From Tropicimonas sp. IMCC34043 (GTDB lineage Bacteria; Pseudomonadota; Alphaproteobacteria; Rhodobacterales; Rhodobacteraceae), in assembly GCF_003390845.1 (NCBI RefSeq), contig NZ_QMEK01000001.1, positions 1,798,001 to 1,862,000 on the forward strand: 64,000 nt of DNA. The letters are read 5' to 3'. The translations under genes and the position numbers were made by a program. The notes beneath the pieces were generated by a model that had not been told where the DNA came from, ran no database searches, and saw only the letters and a program-made list of their open reading frames with translations. Shown here one piece after another: positions 26,607 through 35,395 of this stretch (position 1 is the first letter of the stretch; every line of letters starts with the position of its first letter).

Positions 26607-27003
26607 TCTACTCGGTCCCGTTTTCCGTTCGGATGGGCAAAGTTTACGCCTCAAGAAACCACGCAGCCAAGCGTTTTCGGCCGTTTCGGAGGTCTTTTCA
26701 GAGGACTTTTCAGGGTCAGCCGGCGCGACAGCCCGCCCGTCCGGGCACGCGTTTTGCACCGGGTTGCGTCGCGACAGGCGACCTCCCGGACAGGTAAAAT
26801 CAGTGCCATTCTGCCATGGAAAACCGCGCAAGACGTCGATCTCGACAGCGCCGCGGCATCCGCATTCCTGCCAGAGTCAGGGTCCTCTGCTGCCCCGTGG
26901 GCCAATGCTCGAATCACTGCCGGCCCTGGCGCGTCCGGGCATTCCCTTTTCTTTCTGTCTCATCTCGACCTGTCCTTTCGTGCTGCGCGGCACGGTGGCC
27001 CTT
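26607..27003. other. Gene-free spacer at the left edge of the photosynthesis cluster
   Basis: About 400 bp with no convincing gene on either strand; the open frames crossing it have no recognisable domains. It contains a 12-bp direct repeat (GAGGTCTTTTCA at 26689-26700, GAGGACTTTTCA at 26701-26712) upstream of the small membrane gene, and a weak hairpin (CGTGC/GCACG) after menA near 26978. Confidence 0.4.
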
Positions 27004-27942
27004 CTAGGAACTCAGCGCGCCTGAGATCACGACAGCCCCAAGCAGCAGGATCTGAAAGACCGATGTACCGGCAATCAGCCGGTTGAGCCGCGCCGACACC
27101 GGAAATCGGAAGAGCGCGCGGATCAGCAGCGCCCCAAGGACCGCCGCCGGCAGGAATGCCAGAAGACCCGCAGGGCCGGGCCGGCCAAGCGCCAGGGCCC
27201 CAAGCAGCGAGGCGGCCAGCAACCCGGCATAAAGCCGGCGCGCGCCCGCGACGCCAAGAAGGATCGCAAGCGTCCGGCGGCCGGAACGCGCGTCGGACAC
27301 CCGGTCGCGGTGATTGTTGACCAAAAGCACCGCTGCCGCCGGCAGACCGATGACAAACCCGAGGCAGAGGCTCTGCAAGGTGACCGGCGCCCCGTTCAGA
27401 TAGGCGGTTCCGGCGACCGCCGTCACGCCGAAAAACGCGACAACCAGCCCCTCGCCCAGCGGCGAGCCGGACAGCGGATAGGGCCCCATGGAATAGAGAT
27501 AGCCCATCGCCAGCGAGCTGAGCCCGATCACGACGACCGGCCAGCCGCCGAGCATCGCGAGGTAGAGGCCGAACAGCGTCGCGACGGCAAAGGACAACAG
27601 CGCCGCCACCCGGACATGCTCGGCCGAGAGCAGCCCCAGCGAGGTCATGCGCGGCGGGCCGAGCCGGTCGGGACCATCGACACCGCGCGATGCGTCGGCA
27701 GCGTCGTTCCAAAGGTTCGTGCCGATCTGGATGGCCGCGGCCGCAAGCGCGGCCGAAAACAGCACGTCGACCCGCCACGCGCCCGATTGCGCCGCAACCC
27801 AGGTGCCCGCAAGCACCGGCACGACCGAAAGACCCAACGTCTTGAGCCGCGCGGCAAGGATCCAGAGCGCCGGGCGTGAGAGTTTTGCGAGATCCTGAAA
27901 CGCCGGACCCATTGGCTGTGGGGTGGATTTGGCCGCTGTCAT
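27004..27942 (-). CDS. UbiA-superfamily prenyltransferase, MenA-like
   Basis: A 312-residue integral membrane prenyltransferase. Two Asp-rich motifs are intact: NLWNDAADASRGVD (residues 76-89) and NNHRDRVSDARSGRRTLA (209-226). Both resemble MenA (1,4-dihydroxy-2-naphthoate polyprenyltransferase, menaquinone pathway) far more than BchG or UbiA. It lies 30 bp after bchJ on the same strand, so it is probably co-transcribed with bchE-bchJ. Phototrophic Rhodobacteraceae normally make ubiquinone, so the substrate is open: a naphthoquinone, or another aromatic or chlorin acceptor. Naming it menA would require knowing that the men or mqn pathway is present. Confidence 0.75.
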   Translation of the reverse strand: MTAAKSTPQPMGPAFQDLAKLSRPALWILAARLKTLGLSVVPVLAGTWVAAQSGAWRVDVLFSAALAAAAIQIGTNLWNDAADASRGVDGPDRLGPPRMTSLGLLSAEHVRVAALLSFAVATLFGLYLAMLGGWPVVVIGLSSLAMGYLYSMGPYPLSGSPLGEGLVVAFFGVTAVAGTAYLNGAPVTLQSLCLGFVIGLPAAAVLLVNNHRDRVSDARSGRRTLAILLGVAGARRLYAGLLAASLLGALALGRPGPAGLLAFLPAAVLGALLIRALFRFPVSARLNRLIAGTSVFQILLLGAVVISGALSS

Positions 27943-27972
27943 GGCATTCGACCCTTCACCTGTCGGGTCGCC

Positions 27973-28548
27973 TCAGAAGAAGATCACGAAGCGGCAGCAG
28001 TCATCGCCCCTGCCGCAACATTGTAGTTCGTCCACCTGCACCCGGCGGCTGACCAGCTTGCGAAACAGCGTCTCGAACACGGCCTGGTGCCAATAGCACA
28101 TGCCGCCCGGCGATCCGTCATGGGACGCAAGCGGGTTCCCCTCGATCACGAAGACCAGCGGACGCAGCGATTCGACCGAGAAACTGCCCGACCCGGCGAA
28201 GGTCCAGGCATGTTTCGAGACCGCCTTCGCCAGCAGCCGCGCCGATATCCGGGCCGGCAACCACGGCAGCAACAGGCGCACGGGTTTCGGAATGCGGTTT
28301 GCGAGGATGTATTCGCCGGTGCGGAGGCCCGCCTCGCGGGCAATCTCGGCCGCATCGTCGGGCAAGGACTGGCGCACCGTCTCGTGCAGGCGGATCGCCG
28401 GATCCTCGTCCATCAGCCCGCCCATGTCCGGCATCTGGTCGATCCCCGCGGCGGCAAGAACCCGTTTCAGGGTCTCGCCGCCGCAGCGGTGTTCGATCGG
28501 ACCGAGCATCTGCGTCACCGCATTCGGACCGATCTTGGCGCCTAGCAT
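27973..28548 (-). CDS. bchJ: Bacteriochlorophyll synthesis protein BchJ
   Basis: A 191-residue BchJ with a C-terminal V4R (vinyl-4-reductase) domain. BchJ was first proposed as the divinyl 8-vinyl reductase, but later work points to an accessory or substrate-carrying role, while BciA/BciB do the reduction. The V4R part contains GMCYWHQAVFETLFRKLV and the cysteine set LQCCGRGDDCCRF near the end, possibly a metal site. The start is ATG 28548, one base after the bchE stop; longer frames upstream run into bchE. The menA-like gene follows. Confidence 0.9.
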   Translation of the reverse strand: MLGAKIGPNAVTQMLGPIEHRCGGETLKRVLAAAGIDQMPDMGGLMDEDPAIRLHETVRQSLPDDAAEIAREAGLRTGEYILANRIPKPVRLLLPWLPARISARLLAKAVSKHAWTFAGSGSFSVESLRPLVFVIEGNPLASHDGSPGGMCYWHQAVFETLFRKLVSRRVQVDELQCCGRGDDCCRFVIFF

Positions 28549-28549
28549 C

Positions 28550-30196
28550 TCAGACCTCTTCGGCCAGCTGCTGCGTGCTGCCACCGCAGGCCATGACCTT
28601 GGCCGCATTACGCTCTTCCGCGCGTTCCTTGGTCTGGGTGCGGACCGCCTCGCGCCGCTCCTTGGCCTTCGCCGCCCGGTCAGCCGAGGCTTCCCAGTCG
28701 TCGATCTGCGCCTGCGCCGGAAGCCGGCTCAGGTCGAAATCGAAGTGTACCCCCTTCTTCGACTGCGGCCCCCAGTAGTTGTTCTTGCCGAGGTCATAGA
28801 ACGACCGCTGCACGCCAGCCTTCAGGAATGCTTTCAGACATCCGAGCAGATACCGCCGGCGGAACCCGGTGCCGCGCCACGGATAGTAGAACAGCGCCTT
28901 GCGCATATAGAATCGGCGATAGTTGTTCATCACCCTGTCGAGCAGCGTGGCCCGGTCCATCGCTGCCGGTTTCATGATCGGGTTGACGAAGTTGTAGCGC
29001 GAGTAGTCGAAGACCTCGACCTTGTCGCGCAGCTCCTGGAACAGCGGCGTGAACGGCCAGGGCGTGTACATCGCCCAGTTCGCCAGATCCGGCTGCCAGT
29101 CCCAGCACATCTTGTAGGTCTCTTCCAGCGTCTCCTCGGTCTCGTTGTCGAGCCCGACGATGAACTGCGCCTCGGTCAGGATGTCGGCCTCGCGCAAGAG
29201 CCGGATCGCCTCCTTGTTGTCGGCAACCTTGGTCTCCTTGTTGAACTGGTCGAGCTTCATCTGCGCTGCGGCCTCGGTGCCGAGCGAAACGTGCACCAGC
29301 CCGGCCTCGCGATAGAACTTCAACAGGTCCTTGTCGCGCATGATGTCGGTGACGCGGGTGTTGATGCCCCACTTGATCTTCTTGTTCAGGCCGCGGTCGA
29401 TCAGTTCCTGGCAGAACTCGATGAACTTCTTGCGGTTGATGGTCGGTTCCTCGTCGGCGAGGATGAAGAAGCCGACGTCGTGTTTTTCGATCAGATTCTG
29501 GATCTCGTCGCAGACCTTCTTGGGGTCGCGCACGCGATAGTCGCGCCAGAACTTCCATTGCGAGCAGAACGAACAGGTGAAGGGACAGCCGCGCGCCATG
29601 TTCGGGATCGCGACGCGGGTGTTCAGCGGGATGTAGATGTACTTTTCCCACTCGAGGATCGACCAGTCCGGTTCGATCCCGTCGAGGTCCTTGACCGTCG
29701 CCGCCGCGGGCGTCGCAACGATTTCTTCGGTTTCGACAAAGGCCAGGCCGTTCACCTTGCGCCGGTCTTCGGGCCAGCGGCCCTCGTCCACCGTGCGCAC
29801 GAGGTTGACAAAGATCTCCTCGCCCTCGCCGCGCACGATCACGTCGACCCAGGGCGCCTCGGAGAACACCTGCTTGAACATGAAGGTGGCATGGATGCCG
29901 CCCAGCACGCGCAGCGCGTTCGGCGCGGCCTCCCGCGCGATCTTCAGAAGCGTTTCGGCCTCGTAGATCGACGGGGTGATCGATGTCACCCCGATGATGT
30001 CCGGGTTATACTCGCGGATGCCGCGACGAACCGTCTCGTGATCGAGATTGTTGGTCATCGCGTCAATGAAGTGAACGTCGGAGTACCCCGCCTTTTTCAG
30101 GGCGCCGGTAAGATAGGCGACCCAGGCAGGAGGCCAGCTTCCAGCGATTTCTGCACCGCCGGACCTGTAGTTTGGATGGATGAAGAGAATTCGCAT
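28550..30196 (-). CDS. bchE: Anaerobic Mg-protoporphyrin IX monomethyl ester cyclase BchE
   Basis: Cobalamin-dependent radical-SAM enzyme that closes ring E of bacteriochlorophyll with water-derived oxygen, for growth without O2. The N-terminal B12-binding domain starts [19 protein letters not shown]. The radical-SAM cluster motif is CPFTCSFC (Cys204, Cys208, Cys211). The 548-residue length with start at ATG 30196 is normal; a longer frame to 30256 would run through the regulatory palindromes and is rejected. The promoter region holds two PpsR-type palindromes and an FNR-like box, consistent with induction at low oxygen. Confidence 0.96.
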   Translation of the reverse strand: MRILFIHPNYRSGGAEIAGSWPPAWVAYLTGALKKAGYSDVHFIDAMTNNLDHETVRRGIREYNPDIIGVTSITPSIYEAETLLKIAREAAPNALRVLGGIHATFMFKQVFSEAPWVDVIVRGEGEEIFVNLVRTVDEGRWPEDRRKVNGLAFVETEEIVATPAAATVKDLDGIEPDWSILEWEKYIYIPLNTRVAIPNMARGCPFTCSFCSQWKFWRDYRVRDPKKVCDEIQNLIEKHDVGFFILADEEPTINRKKFIEFCQELIDRGLNKKIKWGINTRVTDIMRDKDLLKFYREAGLVHVSLGTEAAAQMKLDQFNKETKVADNKEAIRLLREADILTEAQFIVGLDNETEETLEETYKMCWDWQPDLANWAMYTPWPFTPLFQELRDKVEVFDYSRYNFVNPIMKPAAMDRATLLDRVMNNYRRFYMRKALFYYPWRGTGFRRRYLLGCLKAFLKAGVQRSFYDLGKNNYWGPQSKKGVHFDFDLSRLPAQAQIDDWEASADRAAKAKERREAVRTQTKERAEERNAAKVMACGGSTQQLAEEV

Positions 30197-30212
30197 GTCG
30201 TGCGCCCCGTTA

Positions 30213-30230
30213 TGTCCACGAAAGCTAACA
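30213..30230. promoter_or_regulatory. PpsR/CrtJ palindrome, proximal bchE site
   Basis: TGT, 12 bases, ACA (TGTCCACGAAAGCTAACA), 17-34 bp before the bchE start. It matches the PpsR/CrtJ consensus TGT-N12-ACA and lies 7 bp from a second copy. Confidence 0.75.
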
Positions 30231-30237
30231 CCCATTC

Positions 30238-30255
30238 TGTCAGTTTTGATTGACA
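30238..30255. promoter_or_regulatory. PpsR/CrtJ palindrome, distal bchE site
   Basis: TGTCAGTTTTGATTGACA: an extended match (TGTC-N10-GACA) to the PpsR consensus. Paired sites 7-8 bp apart are the usual arrangement for cooperative repression under oxygen. Confidence 0.82.
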
Positions 30256-30263
30256 TAAATCAA
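30250..30263. promoter_or_regulatory. FNR/FnrL-like box upstream of bchE
   Basis: TTGAC-ATAA-ATCAA, one mismatch from the FNR consensus TTGAT-N4-ATCAA. It overlaps the distal PpsR palindrome by six bases, suggesting anaerobic activation and aerobic repression compete for the same DNA. FnrL control of bchE is known in Rhodobacter. Confidence 0.65.
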
Positions 30264-30288
30264 GAGGGGCCGGATCAGATCCGGCCCC
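30257..30288 (-). terminator. Strong terminator after cytochrome c2 gene
   Basis: A perfect 11-bp inverted repeat (GGGGCCGGATC at 30266-30276, GATCCGGCCCC at 30278-30288) is followed on the minus strand by TCTTGATTT. It ends the long bchF-to-cycA transcript run just upstream of the bchE promoter. Confidence 0.8.
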
Positions 30289-30335
30289 CATGGACAATAC
30301 AGCGCGGTCACTCCCGAAAGGGTGGCCCGGAAATG

Positions 30336-30764
30336 TCAGTCTTGCGGCGACAGCGACACCAGGAAAGCCCAGACGTCGCGCGCGTCCTCTTCCTTGCGGA
30401 CCTTGAAGGTCATGTTGCCGCGCGCCTTGCTGTCATCCAGATAGCCCTGAAGAAACTTCGACGGGTCTTGCGAATAGGCGACGAAGTCATCCTCGTTCCA
30501 GGCCAGACCCGCTTCGCCGGCCTCGACCATGTACTTGGAGTACTTGAACCCCTCGACAGTTCCCGCCGTACGGCCCGGAACGCCGTAAAGGTTCGGGCCG
30601 ACCTTTGCCTTCATCCCGGCAAGGGTCTCGCCGGCGTCGTTCACGACGACGTGGCAGGTTTGGCATTGCTTGAACACCTTCTCGCCTGCCGCCGCGTCGC
30701 CTTGGGCAACCGCGGAAAGGGGCATCGCTATCAGGGCCGCAGTGGCCCACAGAATGGCTTTCAT
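30336..30764 (-). CDS. cycA: Cytochrome c2
   Basis: Periplasmic soluble cytochrome c of the c2 class that shuttles electrons between the bc1 complex and the photosynthetic reaction centre. The 142-residue precursor has a Sec signal (MKAILWATAALIAMPLSAVAQ), haem motif CQTCH (Cys34, Cys37, His38 as axial ligand), PNLYGVPGR, and the distal ligand Met118 in GNMTFKV. AAGGAG lies before ATG 30764. It sits 55 bp after hemA and is followed by a strong terminator. The name is from sequence; an isocytochrome c2 role cannot be excluded. Confidence 0.92.
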   Translation of the reverse strand: MKAILWATAALIAMPLSAVAQGDAAAGEKVFKQCQTCHVVVNDAGETLAGMKAKVGPNLYGVPGRTAGTVEGFKYSKYMVEAGEAGLAWNEDDFVAYSQDPSKFLQGYLDDSKARGNMTFKVRKEEDARDVWAFLVSLSPQD

Positions 30765-30787
30765 GTAAGTCTCCTTGATTGTTTCAG

Positions 30788-30806
30788 GGCGACGCCGCAC
30801 GTCGCC
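30788..30806 (-). terminator. Hairpin between hemA and cycA
   Basis: A 7-bp inverted repeat (GGCGACG at 30788-30794, CGTCGCC at 30800-30806, 5-nt loop) in the 55-bp gap. No T run; possibly partial termination or mRNA processing that sets cytochrome c2 level. Confidence 0.4.
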
Positions 30807-30819
30807 GCCATTGCCCCGT

Positions 30820-32034
30820 TTAAGCAACTTCTCTCGCGAGGAGACATTGCGACCACAGATCGGACAGTGCCGATACCAGATAATCGATGTCCTCGTCGGT
30901 GTGAAGCGGACTTGGGGTCAGCCGCAGCCGCTCGGTGCCTTTTGGCACGGTGGGATAGTTGATCGGCTGCACATAGATCCCGTAGCGATCCATCAGGATA
31001 TCGCTCAGCATCTTGCACTTCACCGGGTTCTTGATCATCACCGGCACGATGTGGCTGGGGTTCGGCAGATGCGGAATCCCGTGCGCATCGAGCTTTTCGC
31101 GCAGCCGGGCAACCTGCCGGCCATGGCGCATCCGTTCGATCTGCGACACCTTGAGATGGCGGATCGAGGCGGCGGCACCGGCCGCCACCGCGGGCGGCAG
31201 CGAGGTGGTGAAGATGAAGCCGCTGGCAAAGCTGCGCAGGAAGTCGCAAAGCTTGTGAGATCCGGTGACATAGCCACCGACCACGCCAAAGGCCTTGCCG
31301 AGCGTGCCCTCGATCAGGGTGATCCGGTCTGCCAGCCCCTCGCGCTCCGAGACACCGCCGCCGCGCGGACCGTAAAGGCCCACGGCGTGCACCTCGTCGA
31401 TATAGGTCATGGCGCCATAGGCCTCTGCCACGTCAAGGATCTTTTCGATCGGCGCGATGTCGCCATCCATTGAATAGACGCTTTCGAAGGCAACGATCTT
31501 CGGGGCGTCTTCGGGGCATTCGGCGAGCTTGCGTTCCAGATCGCCGACGTCGTTGTGGGCCCAGATCTTCTTGTGCGCGCGGGAATGGCGGATGCCTTCG
31601 ATCATCGAGGCATGGTTCAGCGAATCCGACAGGATCACCGCGCCCGGCAGGCGATTGCCAAGCGTGCCAAGGGCCGCCCAGTTCGAGACATAGCCGGAGG
31701 TGAACAGCAGCGCCGCCTCCTTGCCGTGAAGATCGGCCAGTTCGTTTTCCAGCAGCACGTGATAGCGATTGGTCCCGGAAATGTTCCGCGTGCCACCGGC
31801 GCCGGCGCCGCAGCCATCGAGCGCCTCGTGCATCGCCGCCAGAACCTGCGGGTTCTGGCCCATGCCGAGGTAGTCGTTGGAACACCAGACCGTGACCTCG
31901 CCGGGTCCGTCCTCGGCGTGACGCGCCGCCTTGGGAAAGCGTCCGCAATAGCGTTCGAGTTCGGCAAAGACACGATAATTGCCCTCGTCCGCCAAATCGT
32001 CCAACTGTTGCTGGAACATTTCATCGAAGTTCAT
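30820..32034 (-). CDS. hemA: 5-aminolevulinate synthase HemA
   Basis: PLP enzyme condensing glycine and succinyl-CoA to 5-aminolevulinate, the committed tetrapyrrole step in alphaproteobacteria (Shemin pathway). The 404-residue protein has [25 protein letters not shown], the PLP-contact Asp in YIDEVHAVG and the Schiff-base Lys247 in EGTLGKAFG. Its start overlaps the puhE stop (ATGA), so it is tied to the photosynthesis superoperon. In Rhodobacter a second isozyme, hemT, may exist elsewhere. Confidence 0.97.
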   Translation of the reverse strand: MNFDEMFQQQLDDLADEGNYRVFAELERYCGRFPKAARHAEDGPGEVTVWCSNDYLGMGQNPQVLAAMHEALDGCGAGAGGTRNISGTNRYHVLLENELADLHGKEAALLFTSGYVSNWAALGTLGNRLPGAVILSDSLNHASMIEGIRHSRAHKKIWAHNDVGDLERKLAECPEDAPKIVAFESVYSMDGDIAPIEKILDVAEAYGAMTYIDEVHAVGLYGPRGGGVSEREGLADRITLIEGTLGKAFGVVGGYVTGSHKLCDFLRSFASGFIFTTSLPPAVAAGAAASIRHLKVSQIERMRHGRQVARLREKLDAHGIPHLPNPSHIVPVMIKNPVKCKMLSDILMDRYGIYVQPINYPTVPKGTERLRLTPSPLHTDEDIDYLVSALSDLWSQCLLAREVA

Positions 32035-32855
32035 GCTCTTCTCCGTTTTCTTGCAACATCGTGGGCCGCGGGATCCCGCGGGTGCTGTGGCGCCTCGGGC
32101 AAAAGCCAGCGCCAGAGTTTCGCATCGGGAAGCGGCAGCACCATCAGCCAGTGCTCCAGCGTCGCCAGCGCCGTCAGGACTGCCAGCAGCGCAAAGCCGG
32201 TCGCCGGGCCGCTGGCATCTTCATGGTCGATCAACCGCTCCATCCAGCAGCCGGTCGCAAAGGTCAGCAGCGTGATCGACACCGGAAAAAGCGCATTGCA
32301 ACGTGCCACACGGAAGTGACTGGCGAGGTGCCGCATGGGAACCGGCAGAAACTCCGTGTTGATGTTGGGCACCCCGAGATAAAGGTTCAGTTTGGCGCTG
32401 ACGCGAGCGAGCAGCAGCACCAGAAACGTCCAGACGCCAAAGGGGTTGACCGTTCCCCAGGCGAAGAAGATCAGGCCGACGGCCGTGGCCAGCAGCGCCA
32501 GTTCCGAATAGGCGAGCGTCCCCCAGGCGCGGAGGAACCGCTCCCAGCCGGGCACACCCTCGGGGCAGACGCGCGCGTTCGGCCCGGTGAGAACACCGCA
32601 CAGGAACGCCAGCTCGAACCAGCCCCAGACCGCGATGGCAGAGAGAAAGGCCATCACCGCCCCGCGCGCTGTCGGGTCATCGCAGGTGCTCAGAAGCCCC
32701 GCCCAGCCGATGGCGAGCAACGGCAGCCCGCAGAGCGTGGCCAGCAGGTGCGCCCGCCCGCCCGCCCTGTCGGCCCAACGGACCGCCATCAGGATCACCC
32801 CGGTGGAGCTCCACCAGACGAAGATCCCGATTGCGACGGCGTGCCAGGTGCTCAC
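32031..32855 (-). CDS. puhE: Photosynthetic complex assembly protein PuhE
   Basis: A 274-residue multi-helix membrane protein of the PuhE (DUF3623) family, which tunes photosynthetic complex and pigment levels. Family sequence is evident: [26 protein letters not shown] and later [19 protein letters not shown]. No ATG start is present near acsF. GTG 32855, preceded by GGTGGAG, is preferred; GTG 32864 would add three residues. Either start overlaps or abuts the acsF stop (32866). The stop overlaps hemA. Confidence 0.9.
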   Translation of the reverse strand: MSTWHAVAIGIFVWWSSTGVILMAVRWADRAGGRAHLLATLCGLPLLAIGWAGLLSTCDDPTARGAVMAFLSAIAVWGWFELAFLCGVLTGPNARVCPEGVPGWERFLRAWGTLAYSELALLATAVGLIFFAWGTVNPFGVWTFLVLLLARVSAKLNLYLGVPNINTEFLPVPMRHLASHFRVARCNALFPVSITLLTFATGCWMERLIDHEDASGPATGFALLAVLTALATLEHWLMVLPLPDAKLWRWLLPEAPQHPRDPAAHDVARKRRRA

Positions 32856-32865
32856 GTGCTCCACC

Positions 32866-33960
32866 CTAGTAGCTGGGCACCAGCCGGCTTGACGCCGGCG
32901 GTGTGTTGGACTTGACGGGCGTGAGGTAGAGACCCACGAAGGCGCTTGCCGCCCGGACATTCGCCCAGGCCTTGCCGACGGCGCCCGAGACCCCGCCGCG
33001 CGCCGCGGCCCGCGCCTTGGCGTCGAAGGCCCGCCGCAGGCGCATCAGGTTGCGCTGCCAGCGCGGGCTTTCGAAATCGACGACGATCGGGAAGACCTGG
33101 CGCGAGATCTCGGAGGTCTTGTGCAGCACCGACCTGTCGTACCAGTCGATGTCGACATTCATCGCCTTGTGAAACGCCGGACGATGGTGGTCGCGCACGC
33201 ACATCGTGGCAAAGACCGCATTCAGGAAGAAGCGGATCCAGTAGACATTCACGCCGCGCGTCAGTTTCGGATCGGTGCGCATCAGCAGGGCGAAGGCCTC
33301 GCCATGGCTGAACTCGTCGTTGCACCATTCCCGGAACCACTTGAAGATCGGGTGAAACCGCTGCTCGGGATGCGCCTCCAGGTGACGGAAGATCGTGATA
33401 TAGCGGGCATAGCCGATCTTCTCGCTCAGATAGGTCGCGTAATAGATGAACTTCGGCCGGAAATAGGTGTATTTCTTTGCCTTGCTCAGGAAGCCCAGGT
33501 TCACCCCGATGCCCGCCTCGCGCAGCGCATCGTTGATGAAGCCCGCATGGCGCGCCTCGTCCCGGCTCATGTAGGTGAACAGTTCGCAGATGTCGGGATT
33601 GCTGCCGCGCCGCTTCATCTCCTTGTAAAGCACACAGCCCGAGAATTCGGCGGTGAGCGAGGAGACGAGGAAATCGATAAATTCCTTCTTCAGCTGCGGC
33701 TCCATCCCGTCCCAGTCGATCTGGTCCCAGGCGTCGTTCTTCTTGAAATGGCCCTTGTTCGGGTCGGACTTCATCTGCGCCAGCAACGCATCCCATTCCT
33801 CGCGAACGGGGGACACGTCGATCCGGTCCATCTCGTCGAAATCGGTGGTATAGAAGCGCGGGTCCAGCAGGGTGGTTTCCACCGCCATCTCGGTGGTCTC
33901 GCTGACCTCGCGGCGGATTTCCTTGATGTCCTGATCGGACATTCCGGTGAGCGCGTTCAT
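32866..33960 (-). CDS. acsF: Aerobic Mg-protoporphyrin IX monomethyl ester cyclase AcsF
   Basis: Di-iron oxygenase forming ring E with O2, the aerobic counterpart of BchE. Carboxylate and His ligands are visible: Glu105 in LTAEFSG, the first ExxH in SRDEARHAG (Glu135, His138), and the second in [11 protein letters not shown] (Glu216, His219). The 364-residue length is normal; start at ATG 33960, overlapping the 97-codon gene by 4 bp. The C-terminal 50 residues are Ala/Arg rich with a hydrophobic patch. An adjacent auxiliary subunit such as BciE was not recognised. Confidence 0.94.
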   Translation of the reverse strand: MNALTGMSDQDIKEIRREVSETTEMAVETTLLDPRFYTTDFDEMDRIDVSPVREEWDALLAQMKSDPNKGHFKKNDAWDQIDWDGMEPQLKKEFIDFLVSSLTAEFSGCVLYKEMKRRGSNPDICELFTYMSRDEARHAGFINDALREAGIGVNLGFLSKAKKYTYFRPKFIYYATYLSEKIGYARYITIFRHLEAHPEQRFHPIFKWFREWCNDEFSHGEAFALLMRTDPKLTRGVNVYWIRFFLNAVFATMCVRDHHRPAFHKAMNVDIDWYDRSVLHKTSEISRQVFPIVVDFESPRWQRNLMRLRRAFDAKARAAARGGVSGAVGKAWANVRAASAFVGLYLTPVKSNTPPASSRLVPSY

Positions 33961-34250
33961 AGCGTCGCCTCCTCGGAGAAGGAGAATTCGCAAAGCTCCA
34001 TGAACCCCAGATCGCCGGTCAGCCGGGTCCAGAGCCGCTCGACCCCGGTGGCACGGGAAATCGTGGCAACGCGATTTTCCACCACCACCTCGCCATAGGA
34101 CGCCGTCACCGGCGCGCCATGCACCAGCACTTCGTCGCCCGGATAGACCACGGCGCCGTTGTCGAAGCGCACATGGGCATGAAGGCTGTCGAAGGTATGG
34201 CTGACCTCGACCGTGCAAGGGGCCTGCTCCGTCTTTCGTCCAAAGATCAT
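33957..34250 (-). CDS. Conserved photosynthesis-cluster protein between puhC and acsF
   Basis: A 97-residue soluble protein of unknown function, starting [20 protein letters not shown]. It has a beta-rich pattern ([38 protein letters not shown]) and an acidic C-terminus ending [15 protein letters not shown]. It overlaps acsF by 4 bp. A gene of this size at this place occurs in related Rhodobacteraceae clusters, so it probably serves AcsF or complex assembly, which is inference from position only. A longer frame to 34472 is out of the puhC frame and rejected. Confidence 0.8.
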   Translation of the reverse strand: MIFGRKTEQAPCTVEVSHTFDSLHAHVRFDNGAVVYPGDEVLVHGAPVTASYGEVVVENRVATISRATGVERLWTRLTGDLGFMELCEFSFSEEATL

Positions 34251-34290
34251 GGTGTGTCCTCCCATCCGATCCTGTTCGCGTTTCGTTTGG

Positions 34291-34758
34291 TCAGTTGTCC
34301 AGCAAGCCGGAAAAGGCCGCTGCATTGTCGCGGCCGAAGCCCAACAATTCGATCCGCCAGCCGCTGTAGTCGTCGCGCAGTGCCAGCCGGCCGTCCGCGT
34401 AGCGGATGAGATGCACGGGCGCGTCCGGGTTGACGCCGGTCTTGGCCCGCTCGCGTTCAAGCGCCCGGCCAACGCCGCTGATGAACCCGCCGCCGTCCGG
34501 TCCCAGATCGGCGATCACGGCGCCGCCTTGATCCAGAACTTTCGCAGCCCCGGTCATGTCGCTGAAGATATAGACGACACGTTCCTGCGCGATCGGACCC
34601 TCGGCGGGCTTTGCCTCGAGCGGCCGGTCGGTCAGGCGCGCATAGCTCACCATGATCAGCGACAGGAACATCATCCCGAACATGGCCCGGACCAGAAGGC
34701 GCGGGATCTTCTCCTTGTCGTGGGGCTCACCTGCGTGGAATGGCTCTGCGTGGTCCAT
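34291..34758 (-). CDS. puhC: Photosynthetic complex assembly protein PuhC
   Basis: A 155-residue single-pass membrane protein. A cytoplasmic N-terminus (residues 1-20) precedes one helix (LLVRAMFGMMFLSLIMVSYA) and a periplasmic domain with the family motifs AQERVVYIFSDMTGAAKVLD, FISGVGRALERER and DYSGWRIELLGFGRDNAAAF. PuhC helps arrange light-harvesting 1 around the reaction centre. It lies 9 bp after puhB. Confidence 0.93.
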   Translation of the reverse strand: MDHAEPFHAGEPHDKEKIPRLLVRAMFGMMFLSLIMVSYARLTDRPLEAKPAEGPIAQERVVYIFSDMTGAAKVLDQGGAVIADLGPDGGGFISGVGRALERERAKTGVNPDAPVHLIRYADGRLALRDDYSGWRIELLGFGRDNAAAFSGLLDN

Positions 34759-34767
34759 CTGTGTCTC

Positions 34768-35388
34768 CTATTCTGCGGCGACCGCCGTCGGCGCCCGGTT
34801 GGGCACTGCGGTCGCGGGATGCACGTTTTCGGCCAGAAGCCTTGCCACCTTCTCGGCATCCGGGATGGCCCTGAGCGCCGGCTGGGGATCCGACATGTAC
34901 CAGGGGCGGACATGTGGCCAGCAGATCAGATAGCCCAGCCGCTGCCCCCCCGAGGTATCGAAGGCGATGGTGCCGGTGCCGTCGCGCCGCGTCTGCAGAT
35001 CGGCCGAGCCGATACGGCTGAACGGCAGGTTCATCGTCAGCGTCAGCGCCACGCCGATCCGCATTGCGACACGGCGATTGGTGATCGTGTAGAGGCTTGC
35101 CCTCGCCTGCGCCCAGGCGAAACCATAGATCAGCACGCATGCCACCGCGCCGAGGATCAGCAGCGGGGCGATCCCCTCGACCGCGCCAAGCCAGCCCTCC
35201 TGCGGGGCCTTGGCGACCACCCGCCACACGGCGAGCAGCCCGAAATATCCCGCAACCCAGCGCAGCAGCAGTGCGTCGCGCGCCAGCGCCCAGGGGTTAG
35301 GCGAACCCTGCCAGAGGATGTGTTCCCCCTCTGGCAGGACTTCCGGCAGACCGGGGATCGGTTCTACCTGCATGTCGTCGTGGGGCAT
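34768..35388 (-). CDS. puhB: Reaction-centre assembly protein PuhB
   Basis: A 206-residue membrane protein with the PuhB/PH-like pattern: LPEGEHILWQGSPNPWALARDAL, two or three helices (around YFGLLAVWRVV and GIAPLLILGAVACVLIYGFA), and a C-terminal bacterial PH-type domain (ARASLYTITNRRVAMRIG, GYLICWPHVRPWYMS). PuhB assists reaction-centre assembly. Start ATG 35388 is chosen, 7 bp after puhA; a longer frame to 35430 overlaps the end of puhA. Confidence 0.93.
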   Translation of the reverse strand: MPHDDMQVEPIPGLPEVLPEGEHILWQGSPNPWALARDALLLRWVAGYFGLLAVWRVVAKAPQEGWLGAVEGIAPLLILGAVACVLIYGFAWAQARASLYTITNRRVAMRIGVALTLTMNLPFSRIGSADLQTRRDGTGTIAFDTSGGQRLGYLICWPHVRPWYMSDPQPALRAIPDAEKVARLLAENVHPATAVPNRAPTAVAAE

Positions 35389-35395
35389 GACGGCC

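Noticed and set aside
26586-27086. 166-codon plus-strand frame in the gene-free spacer
   Set aside because: Low-complexity Ser/Arg composition, overlaps menA and the small membrane gene, no ribosome site.
27949-27970. Small hairpin (CGACCC/GGGTCG) covering the ribosome site of the menA-like gene
   Set aside because: Only 6 bp with a 10-nt loop; could affect translation but is within chance expectation in GC-rich DNA.
28100-30253. 717-codon plus-strand frame opposite bchE
   Set aside because: Antisense shadow of bchE and bchJ, rich in Arg, Val and Asp with no recognisable domain.
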